Part shown: in pieces, positions 37,119 through 48,070 of the stretch
How the letters are laid out: every line of letters begins with the position of its first letter
Numbering within the stretch: position 1 is the stretch's first letter
NCBI GenBank assembly: GCA_019426215.1
Contig: CM033404.1
Span: forward strand, 27,461,851-27,525,850
Source of the DNA: Buddleja alternifolia
Lineage: Eukaryota > Streptophyta > Magnoliopsida > Lamiales > Scrophulariaceae
Direction of reading: 5' to 3'
Length of the DNA stretch: 64,000 bases
Notes under the pieces: model-generated
Told to the model about the DNA's origin: nothing
Seen by the model: the letters and a program-made list of their open reading frames with translations, nothing else
The model's database searches: none
Program-made: the position numbers and the translations under genes

Positions 37119-37246
37119 CCTGTCACTACTTATCATTTTTGTCATTGACTGTCAGTGAGTGAAAGCCCATGTGACAAAACTGATGTGAGCTGTGTTCGAA
37201 CACATCAGTCTACCTGAGGTGTCTATGACATAAATTCCCACTAACA
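37119..37246 (-). repeat. Copia LTR A', third piece
   Basis: Starts with the CCTGT duplication and continues the A' LTR (TGAAAGCCCATGTGACA, GTTCGAACACATCAGTC blocks, as in the X LTR). It ends CCACTAACA at 37246. Four bases (TACT) separate it from the D1 LTR. Confidence 0.75.
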
Positions 37247-37250
37247 TACT

Positions 37251-38581
37251 TGATAAGAGTCACTTTTACGTGTTTTTAAGCCCGTTGTATTTATATTTTA
37301 GATTCATTTTTAGCCTAAATCTTTCCACAATTGCGCTTAATCCGTGTGTTAAGTGATTTCAGGTCTTAAAAGGATGCAAACGAAGAAAAGGGCGAAAGAC
37401 AACGTAGAACACGAATCCAAGCCTGCTACCGGTGCCAAGGTGCCACACGAGTCTTGCCCAGGCGCCAGTTAAGAGGAAAGAAAGTCCAGCTCCTGCCAAC
37501 CGCGCCTGGGCGCCATTCTCTTCTCGTCCGAGCGTCGACAACACCACACCTGGGCGCCGATGAGCTTTTTCCCTCAGTTATGTACAACACATAGGCGGCG
37601 CCTAGGCACCAATTTACCCACGCCTAGACGCCTCTGTAACCGTTTTTGAAGTGAATAAAAGCCAAACTTCAGCACCGGAGTGGTGGGTTCGAATTTGGGA
37701 GTTTAGAAAGCATTCTTTTGGATTTGGACCAGCCAATCATCATCTTTGAAGGGCAAGAAGGGGGATTTAGCTAGAGATTGAAGCTCCAAGCAAGGATTCA
37801 TCATCAATCAAGTCTTAGGGAGTTTTACTTGCTTTTATTACACTTTTATGTTCATAACTATGTATATGATTACTTTAGATATTCTTAACCTATTGATGAT
37901 GAGCTAATTTTGTAGATCTAAGGTCATGCGAAGGCCGAATTTATGAGTTGATATATATGAAGTGATCTTTCGTATAAATTCTACTATTGTTTTGTGTGTT
38001 AATTTTGTACTTTTATTCCAATCACATGATTGATCATCATATGCTTGATATTTTGCCTAGTCTATTCATTCGAGAGAATATAGGTTAGGGTTCAAAGGAA
38101 TTAACACATCATCCGTAAAAACTGAGGAATTTTTCCAAGAGATAGGTAGAGATTCCCAGGTGCTGTTAGCCGGATTTATCTGGGGAAATTCTAGAACATA
38201 AATGAGTGGTTATTGGTTAGATTCTCGGATAGACATATTTAGAGAACCGTCAATTAATCATAGGATGATTAATTAAGGAATTTCCACCAAAGTAATAGGA
38301 GTCTAATAATTCGAAGAGTATCTCATATATATTAACGAGTAAATATGGTTGTAGCATGTGCCTTAGTCACTTTATCATACGTGAGGTTGAATCCATAGCT
38401 CATTTCCTCATCTGTTCTTCGTTTGTTCAATCAATTACTTGCACTTTACTTTTGTTTGTTTTCTTTAATCATAAACTAAAATAACTAGTCCTTGAGGTTC
38501 GATAACCCGGACTTAGTCCATTTCTATCACTACACACGACTAGTATACTTCCTACCAAGCACGTTAGGTTTTAGTGTGTCA
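37251..38581 (+). repeat. First LTR of the D array
   Basis: TGATAAGAGTC to GTGTGTCA, 1331 bp. A CpG-rich palindrome cluster lies at about 37457-37632 (CGCCTGGGCGCC at 37503, ACCTGGGCGCC at 37548, GCGCCTAGGCACC near 37598, CGCCTAGACGCC at 37621). A TATA-like GAATAAAAGC follows at about 37653. The 3' third aligns with D0 and D2. Confidence 0.88.
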
Positions 38582-38587
38582 AGTTTT

Positions 38588-38605
38588 TGGCGCCGTTGCC
38601 GGGGA
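38588..38605 (+). promoter_or_regulatory. Primer binding site of D1 (tRNA-Asp type)
   Basis: TGGCGCCGTTGCCGGGGA lies six bases after the LTR, as in many Athila elements. It is identical to the site of element C. Confidence 0.92.
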
Positions 38606-38741
38606 CTTGTTTATTTTAGTTTTTGATTTAATTTTACGTTTTCATAATTCTTAGTTTTTTGTTTATTTCGTGCTTTTCCTTTATTTTTCTTGTTAGTCTA
38701 ATTTTGTTTCGTTGTTTACTTTATAGGTTTGTTCTTGGTGC

Positions 38742-40398
38742 ATGAACCGCTCCTTTAACGAGCATTTACCTAATTTTGAGCCCAAAATTCAACGTGTTCT
38801 TCGGGCTTGTAGAAGATTCGTGAAATGGCGGATAATATCTATCAACCAAATGGACGTTTCCCAAACATGAACTTACTGGAGAATCGGGAGTGGTTACAAG
38901 GTATTCTCCAAGCCATGCAACTGCTTCCTCCCCATCAACTTCCATCAGTCCGTAGTAGTCTATCACCGAGGGTCCACACCACACCACACCGGGGCCCGTG
39001 GTCTTGCCAAATTTCTATGCACCGAATTATCATATTCCGTCACACACCTTTAGTATGGTGCAAAGCGAACCTTTCTACGGAGAGCCACATGAATTGTCTC
39101 ATGCACATTTGGAGACTTTAGACGATGCTCTCATGACTATCCAATTTCACCTACGGGATCTCAATGTAATTCGTTTAATAGTCTTCCACTTCTTGCTAAA
39201 GGACAAGGCGACCACATGGTACAAATACCTACCGCCTCAATCCATCACAACATGGGGTGAGTTATTCGGCCCCTTTTTGAACAAATTCTTCCCACCATCC
39301 AAGATTAATAAGCTCTGGAGCAATATAAAAGGGTTTTGGCAAAGGAATAATGAGTCCTTAGCCGAGGCATGGGCTAGATATAAAGGCATGCTCCGAAAAT
39401 GCCTGGATCATAACTTCGGATTGAACGAGCAAGCATTACACTTCTATGATGGAGTCCGGTTGTGCATACAGAATAGGCTCAATGCGGGTGCGGGTGTTGA
39501 TCTCCTCGGGTTAGATTCCTAAAGTGTGTGGGATAAGATCGAACAATTAGCTCGGGAAGATGAAGTATATCCTGATGATGAAGAGATCACACCCACTAAA
39601 AAAGTTGTTTGTGACCAAGAAGTAGTAGAAGAATCGGTAGCTCTAGAACCGGTGGTCGGTGACGTGAAGTATGTTGGAAATGCCAACCGACCTCAAGTTA
39701 TCTTCCATGTGCCCAAAAATTTTCCAGAGAGACCAAATCTGGCACAAAACGCCCATCCCGGTATTTATCAAGCACCAAGGCCTCCATTCAACACTAACCA
39801 AGCTCGAAGGCAAGGGAATTTTCAAGGGCAAGGGCATGTGAGAACTCCTTCAACCGATGAACGTCTTGATGAACACATTAAGGACATGTTTATGGAGATT
39901 CGAGATATGAAAACACACATGGGCCATTTATCAAAAGCGATTAGCGAGAGAGCCTTGGGAACTTTGCCAAAAGATATTGAAAATTATCCTAAGGAACAAT
40001 GCTATGCAATTGCTCTAAGGAGTGGAAAACAATTGGAAAATGAATCGGGCAGTACCTCGGCGCCAAAGCGCCCCTCAGAAGGTGCCCTGGCGCCTGATAC
40101 AACATTTTCAGATCCTAAGTCTTGAATTGCCGCACCCAGGCGTGACTCAGATGGTGGCCAGGTGCCGTCACATGTTTCTTCATCTCCTAGTTTTTCGTCT
40201 TCGACACCCGCTCCACCCATCAAGATACATCTTCTTTTCCCAAATGTGCAGAAAAAGAAAAAGAATGAGATGGATCCAAGCTTCCTTCATATCTTGGCTA
40301 TTCTTCATGAGGTTAGGATCAACATTCCCTTCGTGGATGTTATGTTGCGAAAGCCGAATTATGTTAAATTCTTCAAATATATTCTTTCTAACAAAAAA
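38742..40398 (+). pseudogene. Gag of D1 with linker to protease, broken
   Basis: The start is the ATG at 38742. A 1-base loss near 38820 and a second frame change near 38990 lead into the conserved Retrotrans_gag core at 38998-39522 (ATTWYKYLPPQSITTWGELF, FWQRNNESLAEAWARYKGML). Stops follow at 39520-39522 and 40123-40125. The C-terminal part has RALGTLPKDIENYPKEQC and IALRSGKQLENE, typical of Athila/Tat gag before PR. No zinc knuckle is visible. The linker at 40058-40167 repeats the family GGCGCC motif. A run of eight A near 40390-40400 shifts the frame before PR. Confidence 0.85.
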
Positions 40399-40934
40399 AA
40401 TGGGAGGAGAATAAAACGGTTTGCCTAACCGAGGAGTGCTCCGCCGTCTCACTTAACAAATTGCCTCACAAGCTCAAGGACTTGGGGAGTCTTACCATAC
40501 CATGTACTATTGGCCATCTAAATTTTGAAAAGGTTCTTTGCGATTCAGAAGCGAGTATTAATCTTCTTCCCTATTCTATCTTCAAGAAGCTCGGCCTAGG
40601 GAATCCCAAACCCACATCTATGTCATTACAATTGGCGGATCTCTCTATCAAGCACCTAAAGGGCTTTATCAAGGATGGCATTGTACAAGTCGACAAGTTC
40701 TTCTATCTGGTTGACTTTGTGGTTCTTAAGGTGGATAGCGACAATGACGTCCCCATGATCCTTGGAAGACATTTCCTAGCCACTAGCAATGTTAAGATCG
40801 ATGTGGGAAAGGGTAAGTTGACATTGAAAATAGGAGATGAAAATGTGATATTCGATGTTTATAATTACATGAAACCATCCATGGATGATCTTACCTATTT
40901 AAATGTCGTTGCTATTAACCCTTTGCTTGATTAG
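40399..40934 (+). pseudogene. Aspartic protease domain of D1, altered active site
   Basis: Reads TEECSAV...KLPHKLKDLGSLTIPCTIG followed by CDSEASINLLPYSIFKKLGL, then ILGRHFLATS and a stop at 40932-40934. It aligns with the PR of element C, where the motif is [13 protein letters not shown]. The Gly after the catalytic Asp is replaced (DSEAS for DLGAS), so activity is doubtful. RT, which should follow, is absent. Confidence 0.82.
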
Positions 40935-42864
40935 AAATATGCAAGTGGCAAGACTAAGGACACTCTTGAGTTGGAGGATGAGGTCCCCAATAAGAACATG
41001 AATAAGGTGAGAGAGGAGGATTTATGCATGAAGTACATTCCACAACATAAACGTGTTCATGAAATCGATAAGACAAATCCGGCACAAAGGGCTAATCCCG
41101 AAACACCAAGATATGAGCGGAGCCGGGTGGGGTACGAGGATAAAAGGAGAAATGACAAGGATATTGTCGTCCTAAATGGGTCACCTATTTGAACCTCAAA
41201 GAGCACAAAGTTAAGGTAATGACTATAAACAAGCGCTTCTTGGGAGGCAACCCAAGATTGTAAGTTTTTATTTCTCTTTTTGCTATTGTTTTTTTTTTTT
41301 TTGTCTTGTGTAGTTTTGTTTCTTTATGTCATGTTCAAGTATGCACTTTGGGCATGCTTATCTTTGAGTCTTGATGGTTTTTTATTGTGAGTACATGACA
41401 TGTAGTAGCCGACTTTTGCTTTGGAGAATTTTTCATTGCGGATTTGAGCTTGGAGCGAATTTCACATGATTAAGGTTGCTTTTCAACATCCTTTTTGTAA
41501 GTACTCTTGTTTACCCCTTTTGAGTGTGTATGATTGAGTCAACATTGAGGGCAATGTTGAGTTTAAGTGTAGGGGGTGTTATGAGTAATACTTATTGATC
41601 TTTTATGTGTCGTGTGATCTTGTTTTTAGCTCAAGTTTGGGGGGAATCGTTGCTATTGCATGTATTGTGTGCTAATTTTTGTGAAAATTCAAGAATAACA
41701 ACTTTTTTTGTTTTAGGATGGCTAGCTTACCAATTGGTGCAATGAGACTTGAGAACTCGAGACAATGGCATGATATCTTGTATGTTCTATTAATGGTCTA
41801 AAATGAAAAATTACACATCTTGGTTTTGCTCATTTTAACCTTAGTTGAGAATCAATCTTCTTTAGATGACACACGTTGCACATATGTCGAAGGTAGAGGG
41901 ATTGAAAAGGATTCCCCATTTCGAGACATGTGAGGAGCATCATTGGATACATTAACCTTGATTTTTCATGTTGTTTTCAAATGATTAGTTGCTTATGGGT
42001 TCATAATTGTGTTAAATGAATGAATGATTGAGATGAGATTGGTATGACCTCAAAAATTCGGCCAGGCCAATGAGTATTGGAGGTCACCAAAGCACCATTG
42101 CCTATATACTATACTCATTGAGCTAATTTGAGCTTTGCTCAAGCCAATTGGGAATGAGTGGAACAAGCTTCGTTCTATTTCGTGGCCTTTGCCACTCGAG
42201 TGATTAAGTTCGTAGGAGTGTCTTAACACTTAGCACCCTAAAACCTTCCGGTTTGGGAGTTGTTGACCCAAAGCCCGTTACGTGGTTGGCAAAGACGATC
42301 TAAGGGGGTAGAACATCACACGAGACCTTATGTTGTTATAAGCTTAAATCTTTTCAAAGCATGAAATGTCAAGGTAAAGTGAATGGAAATGAGCACAATT
42401 ATGACCTTAAAGTTGCCTATGATTCAATAAGCTTTATGACCTATCGAAAGTTTGTAGATATGGGAAATGTTTTCGAGCGTGGTAGGGATGCTTTTCGATC
42501 ATAATGCCCTGGATCTTATCCCACTACACCCTTTGGAAATTGGTTCGATCCTAGGTGTTGAATGAGCATTGTCATCATTTGTTTACATATTGTTGAGCTT
42601 TATTGTCACTTAATTCATGCCACTGCACCATAGTTCTTATTTCAAAGTTGTCTTGGGTGGTTTGAGCTTAACATCCTTGGATTTTGTGGGTATATCGTTT
42701 GCAAACCCTCACAAGACCATAACTCGTCTTTCGAGGTAACTCAAGGGTTCAAAGGCTTATTGCACACCCTAAGTGCAATCATTTACCCCACGAAAGTGAG
42801 TTACTTAGTAGTTTTCTTTTTGTTTCTCCCTTGTTTGATGATGTTTCCATATCCAAGAACTCTC
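40935..42864 (+). other. Pol remnant and 3' non-coding region of D1
   Basis: 40971-41192 is an open stretch of ~74 codons ending DKDIVVLNGSPI. It resembles the very end of gypsy pol and is followed at about 41232-41260 by GCGCTTCTTGGGAGGCAACC, the landmark found just after pol in C (56816-56838). So everything from RT to the integrase C-terminus has been deleted in this family. The ACATTGAGGGCAATGTT block is at about 41540. The remainder is non-coding. Confidence 0.65.
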
Positions 42865-42902
42865 ATTGCTCGAGGTAGAGCAATTGATAACTGTGGAGGG
42901 AT
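42865..42902 (+). promoter_or_regulatory. Hairpin and polypurine tract before the second D LTR
   Basis: The inverted repeat ATTGCTCG-AGGT-AGAGCAAT at 42865-42884 has one unpaired position. CTGTGGAGGGAT follows up to the LTR start at 42903. Confidence 0.65.
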
Positions 42903-44204
42903 TGATAAGAGTCACTTTTCCATGTTTTTAAGACCATTGTGTTTATATTTTAGATTCATTTATCGTCTAAATCTTGCCACAATTACGTTTAATTCGTGTT
43001 TTAAGTGATTTCGGGTCTTAAAAGGATACAAAGAAAGAAAAGGGCGACAGACAACGTAGAACACGAATCCAAGCGTCAAGGCGCCACACGAGTCACTCCC
43101 AGCCACCAGTTAAGAGGAAAGAAAGTTCAGCTCCTGCTGACCGTGCTAAGACATTATTCCCACGCCTGGGCGCCATTATCCTCGCATCCGAGCGCCAACA
43201 ACACCACGCCTGGGCGCCGATGAACTTCTTTCCCAAGATATGTACAACGCATAGGCGGCGCGTAGGCACCCATCTACACGCGCCTAGGCGCCGCAGTAAC
43301 CGCTTTTGAAGTGAATAAAAGCCAAACTGCAGCACTGGAGTGGGGGGTTCGAACTTGGGAGTTTATAAAGCATTCTTTTGTATTTGGGCCAGCCTGTCAT
43401 CATCTTTGAAGAGCAAGAAGGGGGATTTAGCTAGAGATTGAAGCACCAAGCAAGGATTCATCATCAATCATGTCTTAGGTAGTTTTACTTTAGATCTTGT
43501 TAAGCTATTGATGATGAGCTAAATTTGTAGAACTAAGGCCACGCGAAGGCCGAATTTATGAGTTCATATATATGAAGTGATCTTTCGTATTAAGTCTACT
43601 ATTGCTTTATGTGCTAATTTTGTACTTTTATTCCAATCATATGCTTGCTATTTGGCCTAGTTCGTTCATTCAAGACAATATACATTAAGGTTTAAAGGAA
43701 TTAACACATCATTAGTAAACAATGAAGAATCGCCCCTAGAGATAGGTAGAGATTCCTGAGTGCTGTTAGCTAGATTTATTCGGGAAATTCTAGAACATAA
43801 ATGCATGGTTATTGGTTAGATTCTCGGATATCCATATTTAGAGAATTGTCAATTAATCATAGGATTGTTATAGCCGAGACATCGGGTAATAATTAATTAA
43901 GAAATTTCCACCAATGCAATAAAAGTCTAATAATTCGAAGAGTATCTCATATATATTGACGAGTAAATACGATTGTAGCATGTTCCTTAGTCGCTTTATC
44001 ATACGTGAGGTTTAATCCATAGCTCGTTTTCTCTTTTGTTCTTCGTTTGTTCAATCAATTACTTGCACTTTACTTTTGTTTGTTTTCTTTAATCATAAAC
44101 TAAAATAGCTCGTCCTTGAGGTTCGACAACCGGACTTAGTCCATTTCTAGCACTACACACGACTAGTATACTTGCTACCAAGCACGTTAGCTTTTAGCAT
44201 ATCA
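42903..44204 (+). repeat. Second (shared) LTR of the D array
   Basis: TGATAAGAGTC to CATATCA, 1302 bp. CpG palindromes cluster at about 43080-43292, including ACGCCTGGGCGCC twice and CGCGCCTAGGCGCC. It serves as 3' LTR of D1 and 5' LTR of D2. Confidence 0.87.
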
Positions 44205-44210
44205 AGTTTT

Positions 44211-44228
44211 TGGTGCAGTTGCCAGGAC
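44211..44228 (+). promoter_or_regulatory. Degenerate primer binding site of D2
   Basis: TGGTGCAGTTGCCAGGAC against TGGCGCCGTTGCCGGGGA. Several changes make priming unlikely. Confidence 0.7.
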
Positions 44229-44362
44229 TTGTTTATTTTAGTTTTTGGTTTTATTTTACGTTTTCATGATTCTTGGTTTTTCGTTTATTTCATGCGTTTC
44301 TTTTTTTTTCTTGTAAGTCTAATTTGGTTTCGTTGTTTACTTTATAGGTTTGTTCTTAGTGC

Positions 44363-45966
44363 ATGACCCACTCCTCTAACGTGCCTTTACCTGATTTTGA
44401 GCCCGAAAGTGAACATGTTCTTCGGGCTAGTAGAAGAGTTCATGAAATGGTGGATAATATCTATCAACCAAATGCATGTTTCCCGGACATTAACTTACCA
44501 AAGAATCGGGAGTGGTTACAAGGTGTTCTCCAAGCCATGCAACTGCCTCCTCCCCAACAACTTCCATCGGTCCAGGGTAGTCTACCATCGAGGGTCCACA
44601 CACACCGGGGCCCATGGTTTCGCCAAATTTTTATGCACCGAATTATCGTATTCCATCACACACCTTTAGTATGGTGCAAAGCGAACCTTTCTACGGAGAG
44701 CCACATGAATTGTCTCATGCACATTTGGAGACTTTAGACGATGCTCTCATGACTATCCAATTTCACCTACGGGATCTCAATGTAATTCGTTTAATAGTCT
44801 TCCACTTCTTGCTAAAGGACAAGGCGACCACATGGTACAAATACCTACCGCCTCAATCCATCACAATATGGGGTGAGTTACTCGGGCCCTTTTTGAACAA
44901 ATTCTTCCCACTCTCCAAGATTAATGAGCTCCGGAGCAACATAAAAGGGTTTAGGCAAAGGAATAATGAGTCCATAGCTGAGGCATGGGCTAGATATAAA
45001 GGCATCCTCCGGAAATGCCCGGATCATAACTTTGGATTGAGCAATCAAGTATTACACTTATATGATGGAGTCCGATCGCGCATCCAAAATAAGCCCAATG
45101 CGGGCGCGGGTGGTGATCTCCTTGGGTTAGATTGCCAAAGTGTGTGGGACAAGATCGAACAATTAGTCTATGAAGATGAACTATATCCCGTTGGTGAAGA
45201 GATCACACCCACTAAAAAAGTTCCTTATGTCCAAGAAGTAGTAGAAGAAGCGGTAGCTCTAGAACCGGTGGTCGGTGATGTGAACTACGTTGGAAAGGCC
45301 AACCGACCTCAAGTGAACTTCAATGTGCCCGATAATTTTCCAAAAAGAACAAACCCGGCACAAAACACCCATCCCGATATTTATCAAGCACCAAGGCCTC
45401 CATTAAACATTAACCAAGCTCAAAGGCAAGGGAATTTTCAAGGCAAGGGCACGTGAGACCTTCTACAACCGAAGAACATCTTGATGAACACATTGAGAAG
45501 TTGGACGTGTCGTTCAGTGAGCTCCGAAACATGATGAAGGAAATGTTTATGGAGATTTGAGATATGAAAATTCACATGGGCCATTTATCAAAGGCGATTA
45601 GCGAGAGAGCCCTGGGAACTTTGCCAAGTGATAAGAAAAAGAATCCTAAGGAACAATGCTATGAAAATGCTCTAAGGAGTGAAAAACAATTGGAAAATGA
45701 ATCAGGTAATACATCGGCGCCCAAGCGCCCTTCAGAAGGCGCCCAGGCGTCTGATACTACTTTTTCAGATCCTGAGTCTCGAATTTGCGCTCCCAGGCGT
45801 GACTCAAATGGTGGCCAGGTGTCGTCACCTATTTCTTCATCTCCTAGTTCTATGCCTCCGACACCCGCTCCACCTAACGAGATACGGCTGCCTTTCCCAA
45901 ATGCGTAGAAAAAAAAAAAGAATGAGATGGATCCAAGCTTCCTTCGTATCTTGGCTATTCTTTGTG
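44363..45966 (+). pseudogene. Gag of D2, broken, protease deleted
   Basis: ATG at 44363 (MTHSSNVPLPDFEPESEHVL). The frame changes near 44600 at the same place as in D1, then the gag core runs 44614-45456 without the stop seen in D1. A further shift at about 45450 leads to 45564-45908 (RALGTLPSDKKKNPKEQC). The linker at 45716-45829 carries the GGCGCC motifs. Sequence homologous to D1 ends near 45966 within LRILAILCD and joins what corresponds to D1 position ~41468, removing PR and the region after it. Confidence 0.82.
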
Positions 45967-47363
45967 ATTAAGGTTGCTTTTCAGCATCCTTGTTGTAAGT
46001 ACTCTCGTTTATCCCTTTTGAGTGTGTATGATTGAGACAACATTGAGGGCAATGTTGAGTTTAAGTGTGGGGGGGTGTTATGAGTAGTGCTTATTGATTT
46101 TTTATGTGTCGTGTGATCTTGTTTTTAGCTCAATCTTGGGGGTAATCGTTGCTATTGCATGTGTTGTGTGGTAATTTTTGTGAAAATTTAAGCTTAACAA
46201 TTTTTTTTATTTTAGGATGGTTAGCTTACCAATTGGTGCAATGAGACTTGAGAACTCGAGACAATGGCATGATATCTTGTATTTTCTATTAATGGTCTAA
46301 AATGAAAAATTACACATCTTGATTTTGCTCATTTCAACCTTAGTTGAGAATCAATCTTCCTTAGATGATACACTTTGCACATAGGTCAAAGGTAGAGGGA
46401 TTGAAAAGAGTTCCCCATCTCGAGACATGTGAGGAGCATCCTCGGATATATTAAACTAGATTTTTCATGTTGTTTTGAGATGATTAGTTGCTTATGGGTT
46501 CATAATTGTGTTAAATGAATCAATGATTGAGATGATATTGGTATGACCTCGAAAATTCAGTCAGGCCAACGAGTATTGGAGGTCACCAAAGCACTATTGC
46601 CTATATACTATATTCGTTGAGCTAATTTCAGCTTTGCTCAAACCAATTGGGAATGAGTTGAATAAAAGACCTCGTTCTATTTTGTGGCATTTGCCACTCG
46701 GGTGATTAAGTTCATAGGAGTGTCTTAACAGTTAGCACCCTAAAACCATCCGGTTTGCGAGTTGTTGACCCTAAGCCCATTACATGGGTGGCGAAGAAGA
46801 TTTAAGGGGGGTAGAACATCGCATGAGACCTTACATTGTTATAAGCTTAAATCTTTTCAAAGCATGAAATGTCAATGTAAAGTGAATGAAAATGAGCACA
46901 ATTATGGCCTTAAAATTGCCTATGATTTGATAAGTTTTATTATCTATCAAAAGTTGATAGATATGGTGAATGTTTCCGAGCATGGTACGGATGCCTTTGG
47001 ATCCTAATGCCCTGGATCTTATCCCACTACACCCTTTGGAAATTGGTTCGATTCTAGGTGTTGAATGAGCATTGTCTTCATTTGTGTACATATTGTTCAG
47101 CTTTATTGTCATTTGATTCGTGCCATTGCACCATAGTTTTTATTTCAAAGTTTTCTCGAGTGGTTTGAGCTTAACATCCTTCAATTTTGTGGGTACATCA
47201 CATGCAAACATTCACGAGACTATAACTCGTCCTTTGAGATAACTCAAGGGTTCAAAGGCTTGTTGCACCCACTACAACCGTTTACTCCACGAAAGTGAGT
47301 TACTTAGTAGTTTTCTTATTGTTTCTCCCTTGTTTGATGATGTTTCCATATCGTAAAACTCTG
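45967..47363 (+). other. 3' non-coding region of D2
   Basis: Aligns throughout with D1 41468-42864, including ACATTGAGGGCAATGTT near 46040. Apparent ORFs (46762, 46831) are not supported. Confidence 0.65.
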
Positions 47364-47433
47364 ATTGCTCGAGGTCGAGCAACTGAGAAGTGTGTGGGGG
47401 GGGGGGGGTTGATAAGAGTCACTTTTACGTATT
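47364..47433 (+). repeat. Hairpin, polypurine tract and stub of the third D LTR
   Basis: The hairpin ATTGCTCG-AGGT-CGAGCAAC is at 47364-47383, then a poly-G run (about 47396-47408) and the LTR start TGATAAGAGTC at 47410. D similarity ends by about 47433, where copia A'' LTR sequence begins mid-LTR. Both elements are truncated at this junction. Confidence 0.7.
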
Positions 47434-48057
47434 TGTCGGTTGAGAGAATTTTTCAGTATTGGATATCAAAATTAATTAATTAATCATTGGATGATTTTAT
47501 TAATTAATTAAGCTAATGAATTAATTGATTTCTTAGAGAAAATTATTTACAGAATTAACATAGATTTAATTAGTTATTTAATTAATTAATTTATTGGATA
47601 AATAATATTAATTATTTTATTAATTAAACAAGCAAACATGGACTAAAGCCCGAAGGCTTTCTCAAGCATAAAGTGGGCGTCCACATGAGTGTTAAAGAAG
47701 CCTAGGGTTATTATTTTCTAGTGTAGTATAAATATTATACTTAGTGGAAATAATAACAAGTCTCCTACATTAACTTTCTCTCCAAGTCAAGAAGTCTTCC
47801 AACTCTATCTCTCTCCCCTAGCCGATTTCAAGGAAAAAAAAGAAGAGGATTTTTCGCTTTGTTTTCCAGCGTGGCAATTTAGAGACAGTGACGATTTTAC
47901 TGTTCAAGAAAGGATCAAGAAAGTTGGTTCAGAATTCAACATATGCGAAGAAAGGTACACGAATTAGAAACACAATTTGAATATGTAAAATCGAGATGAA
48001 CCACTTGGGCTTTTCAATTTTATCTTCCGCTGCATTTTTATGCATTAAAACCCAACA
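47434..48057 (+). repeat. 5' LTR of copia A'', 5'-truncated
   Basis: Matches the reverse complement of A' (22270-22113, then 15548-15095) and ends TTAAAACCCAACA at 48057. A full A' LTR is about 1.3 kb, so this 624-bp piece lacks the upstream half, including most of U3. Confidence 0.8.
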
Positions 48058-48058
48058 T

Positions 48059-48070
48059 TGGTATCAGAGC
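48059..48070 (+). promoter_or_regulatory. Primer binding site of A'' (tRNA-Met type)
   Basis: TGGTATCAGAGC, exact, one base after the LTR end. Confidence 0.92.

Larger units (their letters stand above)
37251..47433 (+). mobile_element. Tandem gag-only Athila-like array D1/D2
   Basis: LTR (37251-38581), PBS, gag and PR (D1), 3' region, LTR (42903-44204), degenerate PBS, gag without PR (D2), 3' region, and the first ~24 bp of a third LTR (47410-47433). RT, RNase H, integrase and an env-like ORF are all absent, as in the TR-GAG class of non-autonomous plant elements. Sharing the central LTR between two internal regions is the classic product of unequal recombination between related copies. Confidence 0.82.

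Noticed and set aside
15095..37246. A' as a solo LTR with its own target duplication
   Set aside because: The 5-bp flanks (TTTGC and TACTT) do not match, so the classic solo-LTR signature is missing.
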